Of a DNA stretch of 12,724 nt, positions 6,958 to 12,724 are shown piece by piece (within the stretch, counting starts at the first letter, position 1; each line of letters begins with the position of its first letter). Source of the stretch: Gammaproteobacteria bacterium. Lineage in GTDB: Bacteria; Pseudomonadota; Gammaproteobacteria; QOAV01. Position numbers and translations under genes: made by a program. The stretch is from positions 1-12,724 of the forward strand of contig QOAV01000197.1 in NCBI GenBank assembly GCA_003972845.1, in the 5' to 3' direction. The notes beneath the pieces were generated by a model. The model was not told the DNA's origin, did not search any database, and saw nothing but the letters and a program-made list of their open reading frames with translations.

Positions 6958-7901
6958 GTGATCAAATTCCCATAGCGACATTGACGCTGAATCCGGCGGT
7001 GGATATCACCTATGATTTGAAGCAACTGGTCGCCGACTGCAAATGTTCATCCAATGCGTCGCGCTATGATCCCGGCGGCAACGGCATCAACGTCTCTCGC
7101 ACCCTGCACAAGCTCGGCATTATCGCCGATACGCATTATTTCGTCGGTCAGGAAAGCGGCGTCATGTTGCAGGAATTGCTGAATCCGGAAGTGGACAACA
7201 TGCACCCGGTCCAGATTACCGATCGCACCCGCATCAATTGCACGGTGCAACAGCGTCGTCCGCCGGAAGAATACAAGCTGGCGGGCGTGGGGCCTGCCAT
7301 CTCGCAGCAGGAGCTGGATCAGATTATCGAGGAATTCATGCACTCCGCCGCCGGCGGACTGGCCGTGCTTACCGGCTCCTTGCCAGCCACCGCCCGTGAG
7401 GACGAATATGCGGTTATCACCCGCAAGCTGATGGACGGCGGCGCCAAAATCGCGGTGGACATTCAGCCGCCGCTGATGCCGGCGGTGATCGAATGCAAGC
7501 CCTGGCTGGTGAAGATGAATCACTACGAGATGGAGCAGCTTTGCGGCAAGTCGCTGCCGACCATTCAGGCGCTCACCGAAGAAGCGCGCAATCTGCAAAA
7601 GATGGGCATATCCGTGGTTTGCATCTCCCTGGGCGCCGATGGCGGCTTGCTGGTGAACCCGAAAAACAGCTATTTTTCATTGACGCCGAAAGTGAAAAGA
7701 GATTGCAGCAACGGCGCCGGAGATGCCATGCTCGGCGGCCTGCTTGCCGGGTTTGTCAAAAGCCAGAGCTGCGAGGAAGCCCTGAAACTGGCGGTATGTT
7801 GCGGCAGCCTCACCATGGCCCAGCCCGGCACCCAACTGGTTGCCGTGGACGAACTGGACGACGCCATGGCGAGCCTGGAAGTGAAAAAACTCGATATCTG
7901 A
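6954..7901 (+). CDS. PfkB-family sugar kinase (probable 6-phosphofructokinase II / 1-phosphofructokinase type)
   Basis: A 315-residue ribokinase-fold kinase of the hexose-phosphate (PfkB/FruK/LacC) branch, which usually measures 305-320 residues. It phosphorylates a phosphorylated sugar with ATP in the cytoplasm. Seen: TLNPAVDITY (11-20), the branch hallmark at the N-terminus; sugar-binding GGNGINVSR (41-49); LTGSLP (139-144); KMNHYEME (187-194) in place of the usual KPN; and the C-terminal anion hole with catalytic base D257 in SNGAGDAMLGG (252-262). Two motifs deviate from the common GGKGxN and TVGAGD forms, so the exact substrate (fructose 6-phosphate, fructose 1-phosphate or tagatose 6-phosphate) is uncertain. 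Overlap with gpmI by 4 bp favours a glycolytic role, hence fructose 6-phosphate. There is no adjacent PTS gene, which argues against a fructose-PTS FruK. Confidence 0.85.
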   Translation: MSDQIPIATLTLNPAVDITYDLKQLVADCKCSSNASRYDPGGNGINVSRTLHKLGIIADTHYFVGQESGVMLQELLNPEVDNMHPVQITDRTRINCTVQQRRPPEEYKLAGVGPAISQQELDQIIEEFMHSAAGGLAVLTGSLPATAREDEYAVITRKLMDGGAKIAVDIQPPLMPAVIECKPWLVKMNHYEMEQLCGKSLPTIQALTEEARNLQKMGISVVCISLGADGGLLVNPKNSYFSLTPKVKRDCSNGAGDAMLGGLLAGFVKSQSCEEALKLAVCCGSLTMAQPGTQLVAVDELDDAMASLEVKKLDI

Positions 7902-7907
7902 ACGCAG

Positions 7908-10900
7908 TCAGTTATCGGCTTTGCCGGTCAGGCGCATGCGCGCGCTTTCCAGCAGATGAAACAGTACCGGTACCACCAGCAAAGTAAGAAAAGTACCAGC
8001 GATCAACCCACCGATAGCGACCACCGCCAGCGGCGACAGCCGCTCGATGCCAACCGCCCATTCCATAGCGATGGGGACCATGCCTACCGCCGCTGCGCCC
8101 GCTGTCATCAGAATGGGACGCGTGCGCAGCTCTACTGCTTGCAGGACGGCGTCGTGCAGGCTTTTGCCTTCGGCCAGCGCCACCTGAGCGAAATCGACCA
8201 GCAGGATGCCGTTCTTCACCACGATGCCCATGAGCAGAATCAGGCCCATGAACGACGGCATGCAGCCGTGCTTGTCGGCAATCAGCATGGCCCAGGCGGC
8301 GCCGATGATGGCCAGCGGCAGGGTGCCTAGTATTGCCAGCGGGTGCAGGAAGGAGCGGAATGAAATGGTCAGCACCAGATACAGCAAGCCCAGCCCCAAG
8401 GCCAGCGAAACGCCCAGCCGGGCGAATGACTCGCCCATCTGTTTGATCTCGCCCTCCTGCGACAGGCGGTAACCGCGCGGCAGCGACAGTCCTTTCAGCG
8501 CCGCGTCCACGTTGTCCTGCAAATGTGTCACCGCGATATTACGCCGATAGCCAATGACATCGACTGTCGGCAACAGGCCCTGATGGGTCTCTGCCGTGGG
8601 CGCATGGGTAAGAACCGGTCTGGCCACTGCAGACAGGGGCAGAGCCTTGCCATCGGCGGCGTGGATGGTCAGCGCCGCCACCGCCTCGGTGTTGGAGCGC
8701 TGGTCGGCTTTCAGCCTGACCCATACCGGAACCGGGTTTTCGCCAGGAATCCGCAGTCGCCCGCCCGGCGCGCCGCCAACCTGGGCGGCCACCTGTTTGG
8801 CGATGGCGATGGGCGTCAGGCCATACAGCGCGGCCTGCGCTTCATCCACATCAAGGTTAATGCGGCGCGACCCGCCCTGCCAGCTTCGCTCCGTACCGGT
8901 TAGTCCCTTGACGCCATCGAGGCGGCGCTCCACTTCGTCGGCCAGCTTGTCCAGCACGGCGGGGTCGGGTCCGGTAATCATCACGTCCACCGTTCCGCGC
9001 AGCGAGGACAACGGTGTGGCGCCAAATTCGGTGACGTTCAGCGACACCAGACCGGGAATCTTGCGCAAATTCTGGCGCAAATGTTCTTCGATTTCGAACA
9101 TGGACTGGTCGCGGTGAAAGCGGTCGATGAGATTCACCGTGGTCTGGCCCTGTTGCAGGGTGCGCGCCGCGCCGAAGGATTTTACCGACGGCTCCGCGCC
9201 CACCACGGTGGAGGTGCTCAGCAGCCAGTCCGGGTTGATGTCCTTGCGAATGCGGCTTTCAATTTCGTTGGCGATGGCCGCCATGCGCGGCGCATCGGTG
9301 TCCGCCTCGGCCTCGAAATTCACATTCATCACGCCGGAATCCATCAGCGGCATCAGTTCCCGGCCCACCAGCGGCATTTGTCGTGCGGATATCAGAAACA
9401 GACCAAAGAAAATCAGCAGCACCAGCGCGCGATGCTGTATGCCCCAGCCCACCAGCGTGGCGTAAAAATTCTTCAGCGGCGTTAATACGAAACGGTCAAA
9501 CGGGCGCAGGGCGCGGCCCAGCGGATCTGCCGCGCCGGGTTTCAGCAGCCACGGCGTGAGCAGCGGAATGATGGTAATGGAAACGATGAACGAGGCCAGC
9601 AGCGCCAGCGTTAGCGTCACCGCCAGCGGCCGCAGCACGGTTTGCACATAGCCGCCAATGAACATGATGGGCAACAGCACGATGGCGTTGCTGACGGTGC
9701 CAGACAATACTGCCAGCATGACTTCCTGGGTGCCGTTGGCGGCTACGTTCACGCCGCTTTCGCCCAGTTTGGTCATGCGTCGTTCGATGTTTTCGATTAC
9801 CACGATGGCATCGTCTGCAAGCATACCCACCGCAATGATGACCGCAGTCAGAGTCACCATATTAAAGTCGTAGCCAAAAAGACGCATGGCGGCGAAGGTG
9901 AGCAGATAGGTGAATGGCAGAGACAGGGCAGTGATGAATGCCGCGCGCGTATTGGCAAGGAAGATCAGAATCACCGCGATGGTCATGATGACGGCGTCGC
10001 GCAGGGCTTCAAGCATATTATCAACGGTAAGGTTGATCAATCGCCCCTGGGTATCGGCAACGCTTATATCGAGCATGGGAAAGGCTTTCCGTATGGTTGG
10101 CAGCGCCTTGTCGATGGCTGTGACCACGGTGCTGGCGTTGCCGCTGTCGCCGCGCAACAGAGACACGGCGATGGCCTGCTGGCCGTTGCCGCGATACAGC
10201 GATGTGGGGTCGGCTTCGCCCCAGTGGATGTTGCCCAGGTCGCCAACACGCACAAAGCTGCCGCCCGAGACGGGAACCAGTACATCAGCCAGGTCGTCCG
10301 GGCCTTGCGCAAGATTCTGGGTGGTCATGAGCAAACGATAGCCGTCGCGATGCAGCAGGCCTGCCGGGACAGACAGGTTGGAGCCAGCCAGCGCGCCAGC
10401 CACTTTGGCAACGCTAAGGCCGTGTTGCTCCAGTTTGTTGCGATCGAGATCAACAGCGACCTGGCGCACCGCGCCACCGAACACTTCGGCCTCGGCGACG
10501 CCGGGTATGGCCAGAAGCTGGTCGCGCAAGGGGTTTTCGGCAGTGCGCCGCACCTGGGCCAGATCCAGAGCGATGTCCTTGCCAGCGGTAACCGCCAGCA
10601 CCACCGCAGGACGCGCCGCGTCGGTGATCTTGAAAATCAGCGGCGACTTGATGCCCTGCGGAAGCAGGCCGCTGACGCGTGGCAGTTCGGTGTTGACCTG
10701 GGTGGCGGCGGTGTTGATGCTGATACCGTATTCAAACTCCACGGTGACTGCCGATACCTGGTCACGTGAGGTGGAAGTGACGCGCCGCACGCCGTCGATG
10801 GCGGACAGACGCACTTCCATGGGGTGCGTGACTTCCGCCGCCACGTCCTTTGCGGTAGCGCCTGGCCATTGTGTGACCACTGCCACCATGGGCCGGTTGG

Positions 10901-11018
10901 TGTCCGGAAACAGGTTGATGGGCAAGTGCTTGTAGGCGAGGATGCCGGTGAGCGCGCCCACCAGAGTCAGCGCCAGAATCAGGTGCGGGAGGCGCAGCAG
11001 GCGCTGCATGAAATTCAT
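7908..11018 (-). CDS. RND-family multidrug efflux pump, inner-membrane permease (AcrB/HAE-like)
   Basis: A 1036-residue transporter, full length for the AcrB family, with the duplicated layout of one N-terminal helix, a large periplasmic loop, and a helix bundle in each half. It acts as a trimer driving proton-coupled export. Proton-relay residues are intact: D402 and D403 in GMLADDAIVVIEN (398-410, TM4) and K935 in GIVVKNGILLVDF (931-943, TM10). The Asp pair is the HAE (drug and organic compound) signature rather than the single Asp arrangement of heavy-metal pumps. Other family marks are PINLFPD (33-39), PGATAKDV (52-59) and the ELRTRPILMT segment (963-972). GGAG lies about 9 nt before the ATG at 11018, and the adaptor stop is 5 nt upstream. 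It is the last gene of the efflux operon. Its stop is 6 bp from the convergent kinase gene and no terminator is visible between them. The substrate is unknown. Confidence 0.95.
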   Translation of the reverse strand: MNFMQRLLRLPHLILALTLVGALTGILAYKHLPINLFPDTNRPMVAVVTQWPGATAKDVAAEVTHPMEVRLSAIDGVRRVTSTSRDQVSAVTVEFEYGISINTAATQVNTELPRVSGLLPQGIKSPLIFKITDAARPAVVLAVTAGKDIALDLAQVRRTAENPLRDQLLAIPGVAEAEVFGGAVRQVAVDLDRNKLEQHGLSVAKVAGALAGSNLSVPAGLLHRDGYRLLMTTQNLAQGPDDLADVLVPVSGGSFVRVGDLGNIHWGEADPTSLYRGNGQQAIAVSLLRGDSGNASTVVTAIDKALPTIRKAFPMLDISVADTQGRLINLTVDNMLEALRDAVIMTIAVILIFLANTRAAFITALSLPFTYLLTFAAMRLFGYDFNMVTLTAVIIAVGMLADDAIVVIENIERRMTKLGESGVNVAANGTQEVMLAVLSGTVSNAIVLLPIMFIGGYVQTVLRPLAVTLTLALLASFIVSITIIPLLTPWLLKPGAADPLGRALRPFDRFVLTPLKNFYATLVGWGIQHRALVLLIFFGLFLISARQMPLVGRELMPLMDSGVMNVNFEAEADTDAPRMAAIANEIESRIRKDINPDWLLSTSTVVGAEPSVKSFGAARTLQQGQTTVNLIDRFHRDQSMFEIEEHLRQNLRKIPGLVSLNVTEFGATPLSSLRGTVDVMITGPDPAVLDKLADEVERRLDGVKGLTGTERSWQGGSRRINLDVDEAQAALYGLTPIAIAKQVAAQVGGAPGGRLRIPGENPVPVWVRLKADQRSNTEAVAALTIHAADGKALPLSAVARPVLTHAPTAETHQGLLPTVDVIGYRRNIAVTHLQDNVDAALKGLSLPRGYRLSQEGEIKQMGESFARLGVSLALGLGLLYLVLTISFRSFLHPLAILGTLPLAIIGAAWAMLIADKHGCMPSFMGLILLMGIVVKNGILLVDFAQVALAEGKSLHDAVLQAVELRTRPILMTAGAAAVGMVPIAMEWAVGIERLSPLAVVAIGGLIAGTFLTLLVVPVLFHLLESARMRLTGKADN

Positions 11019-11023
11019 TGCGC

Positions 11024-12157
11024 CTATTCTCCGTCAACACCCGTGCTGCTCTGTACCGGGTCGCCATCACGCAGTCGCAGCAATACGCTCTCGTGTGCTT
11101 CCACCAGCTTGTCGCCGGGCTTGATGTCGCCCGACACAGCAAAGCCCTCCGCGCCCTTTAGCAGGATATCGACAGGAATCCGCTTGACAATTTCCCGGCC
11201 GTCGTGGGACTCGATGCGGAACACATGGCCATGGCCTGCCTGCTTGTCGGTGACCACCGTATTGGCCGGGACCACCAGCGAGTCTTCGCGGCTGTTGCTG
11301 ATGATGCGCGCAGGAACGCGGTAGCCTTCCGGCAAACCAAATGGGCGATCATCCAGGTCGATTTCGATGTGCCCCATGGCGTGTTTGTCCAGCGTCGGAT
11401 CAATGCGGCTTATTTCAGCCTTCATGGTGTCTTTGCCATGCCGTAACAGCACGCCGCCGCCGACGTGCGCTTTTTCCAAGACCGCCATGGGCACCGGAAT
11501 CGCCACGCGTCCGCCATGATCGGCGCTGAGGATGTAAATGGGTTTGCCGGGCAGGGCAACATCGCCCGGTTCGGCCATGCGCTGGGCAATTTTGGCATCG
11601 ATGGGTGCGGTGATGTTGCAGTAGCCGATCTTGATTTGCAGCGCTTCAATCTGGTTGGCGATGGCGTCCGCTTTGGCGCGCGCTGCTTTGGCGGCGGTAC
11701 GCCATTTTTCCACCGCTGCGGCTGATGAACCGCCTTTTTTGGCCAGGCGTGATTCACGAACCGCTTCGTCCTGATTGCGTTTGGCATCCGCTTTGGCGGC
11801 TGTTAATTGTGAATTCAGCGCGGCCAGATTGGCTTCCTGTTCACGGGTGTCCAGCTGGACGAGCAGATCGCCTTTTTTAACTGCGCCGCCTTCGCGCGGA
11901 CCCATTTTCAGAATCGTCGCACTGATTTGCGGCAAAATGCGGGTGCTGTTGCTGCTCTGGATTTCAGCCAGCGCAGAGAAGCCCTGCGACACGGAACCTT
12001 GTAATACGGGCGCGCTGTTCACTGCCCAGGCGGCTTGCTGTGGCGTGGGTATATCATCCAGCTCGGCGATGCGGTGTTTGCGCAGCATCACCAAGCCGAT
12101 GACGAGAGCAATGGCGAGAATGGCCAGAAAGATGGTCAGCAATTTATTTTTTTTCAT
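11024..12157 (-). CDS. RND efflux system periplasmic adaptor (membrane-fusion protein)
   Basis: A 377-residue HlyD/AcrA-type adaptor that bridges the inner-membrane RND pump and the outer-membrane TolC-like channel. Seen: an N-terminal hydrophobic anchor at about 6-25 after MKKNK, with no lipobox Cys, so the protein is probably held by an uncleaved helix; a biotinyl-lipoyl half at about 72-104 (PQISATILKMGPREGGAVKKGDLL region, with G90-G91 and KKGD); an Ala/Lys/Glu-rich alpha-hairpin at about 105-178; the second lipoyl half with ITAPIDAKI (182-190) and PGDV; then beta-barrel and membrane-proximal domains to residue 377. VVPANTVV (295-302) is a usual adaptor segment. The ATG overlaps the TolC-like stop by 4 bp (ATGA) and is followed at once by a run of eight A (12154-12147 on the minus strand). 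The short alpha-hairpin suggests a MexA/TtgA-like rather than elongated adaptor. Confidence 0.93.
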   Translation of the reverse strand: MKKNKLLTIFLAILAIALVIGLVMLRKHRIAELDDIPTPQQAAWAVNSAPVLQGSVSQGFSALAEIQSSNSTRILPQISATILKMGPREGGAVKKGDLLVQLDTREQEANLAALNSQLTAAKADAKRNQDEAVRESRLAKKGGSSAAAVEKWRTAAKAARAKADAIANQIEALQIKIGYCNITAPIDAKIAQRMAEPGDVALPGKPIYILSADHGGRVAIPVPMAVLEKAHVGGGVLLRHGKDTMKAEISRIDPTLDKHAMGHIEIDLDDRPFGLPEGYRVPARIISNSREDSLVVPANTVVTDKQAGHGHVFRIESHDGREIVKRIPVDILLKGAEGFAVSGDIKPGDKLVEAHESVLLRLRDGDPVQSSTGVDGE

Positions 12158-12724
12158 GGCTGGTTTTCTTCAAGTGTCTTGTTATAAGCCTTGGGCGCCT
12201 TGCCCGCAGCGAGGCGTAAGGCGTCGTCGGCGGCCCACCAGTCGGCGAGAGCGCTGGATTCGGCAGAGCGGGCTTTGGCCAGGGCCGCTTCGGCGTCCAC
12301 CAGATCTGCTGCGGAGATGCGGCCATTGGAAAAACGGTCAGACTGGATGCGACTGGTTTCGGTGGCCAGTGATACGCCGGATACTGCCGACCGGTAGCGT
12401 TTTTCTGATGCCTTCCAGGTGGCGATGGCGGCCTCAAGCTCGGTGCGCGCTTGCAGTTTTTTTGCCAGATAGCTGGATTGCGCAGCGCGGCGTGCGGCTT
12501 CCGCCTTGGCCACGTCGGCGCGGCGACCGCCGCCATCCCATAACGGTACCTGAATGCGGGTGGTGATGCTCCACAAGTCATCGCCCGCGGCGTCATATCC
12601 TTCCACATGTTGTGCTGCTGCCTGCACGCCCAGCGTCGGCAGGCGCTTGCTGCGTAATTGTTTGACTTGGGCGTTGCTGGCGGCTTCCTGTTCTTTTGCC
12701 TGCAACAGGTCAGGGCGGCTGGCG
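12154..12724 (-). CDS. TolC-family outer-membrane efflux factor, C-terminal fragment
   Basis: Partial gene entering from the right edge. 189 C-terminal residues are visible, with the open frame beginning at 12723. The family forms trimeric outer-membrane channels with a periplasmic alpha-barrel. Seen: ASRPDLLQAKEQEAASN at the visible start, matching the typical RPDLxxA helix segment; SKRLPTLGVQA (a family P-x-L strand entry); TRIQVPLWDGGGRRADV near the middle, the conserved strand and Asp-Gly-Gly turn that opens the second repeat; then long helices rich in Ala, Glu and Arg, including TELEAAIATWKAS and DRFSNGRISAADLVDAEAAL, the hallmark (F/Y)xxGxxS..DLLxAE segment of TolC proteins. An internal TTG at 12705 is not a true start. 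The stop TGA overlaps the adaptor ATG by 4 bp, so it is the upstream gene of the efflux operon. The signal peptide and first repeat lie outside the window. Confidence 0.92.
   Translation of the reverse strand, partial: ASRPDLLQAKEQEAASNAQVKQLRSKRLPTLGVQAAAQHVEGYDAAGDDLWSITTRIQVPLWDGGGRRADVAKAEAARRAAQSSYLAKKLQARTELEAAIATWKASEKRYRSAVSGVSLATETSRIQSDRFSNGRISAADLVDAEAALAKARSAESSALADWWAADDALRLAAGKAPKAYNKTLEENQP

Noticed and set aside
7902..7907. Bidirectional terminator between the convergent kinase and RND genes
   Set aside because: The gap is only 6 bp and no GC-rich stem with flanking A/T runs is visible there or just inside the gene ends.
9642..10769. A 375-codon open frame on the plus strand opposite the RND pump
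   Set aside because: The RND permease is full length with intact motifs. The antisense product is His/Gln/Gly-rich and has no recognisable domain or ribosome site.
1..12724. CRISPR array, insertion sequence, tRNA or phage remnants
   Set aside because: No regularly spaced repeats, terminal inverted repeats with a transposase, cloverleaf-like segments or phage proteins were found by reading.

Overview
The window looks like chromosomal DNA of a GC-rich Gram-negative proteobacterium, most likely a gammaproteobacterium. The evidence is a tripartite RND efflux operon with an outer-membrane TolC-type component, a PsiE-family protein, PrmC, an LDH-like malate dehydrogenase and a PuuB-type oxidoreductase. 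The taxonomic placement is inferred from gene content alone. Coding density is very high and most gaps are a few bases. No tRNA, rRNA, CRISPR array, transposase or phage gene was seen.

Layout. (1) Positions 1-156, minus: the N-terminus of a PuuB-like gamma-glutamylputrescine oxidoreductase, cut by the window edge. (2) Across a 181-bp divergent spacer, positions 338-2690 run on the plus strand. The first ORF appears chimeric: about 28 residues resembling the N-terminus of a PuuC-type aldehyde dehydrogenase lead directly into the C-terminal part of an endonuclease/exonuclease/phosphatase (EEP) domain. It is followed by a MobA-like nucleotidyltransferase of unknown role and by prmC. (3) A psiE-family membrane protein (minus) ends tail-to-tail with prmC and is divergent from an MBL-fold hydrolase (plus, 3141-4076). 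(4) Central carbon genes follow on the plus strand: mdh (4162-5139), then gpmI and a PfkB-family sugar kinase overlapping by 4 bp (5413-7901). (5) On the minus strand, an RND efflux operon runs from the right edge: TolC-like outer-membrane factor (partial), membrane-fusion adaptor, then inner-membrane RND pump, ending 6 bp from the kinase gene.

How they work together. gpmI and the PfkB-type kinase are translationally coupled and probably act in lower and upper glycolysis respectively. mdh lies just upstream behind its own 273-bp spacer. The three efflux genes are tightly packed (4-bp overlap, then a 5-bp gap) and should encode one envelope-spanning pump. The left edge suggests a polyamine (putrescine) catabolism locus with divergent puuB and puuC. 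The puuC-like gene seems to have been destroyed by a deletion or rearrangement, or the contig is misjoined there.

Most of the window is ordinary housekeeping and accessory content. The strongest oddity is the in-frame aldehyde dehydrogenase/EEP junction near position 420. I see no convincing new defence or mobile system.
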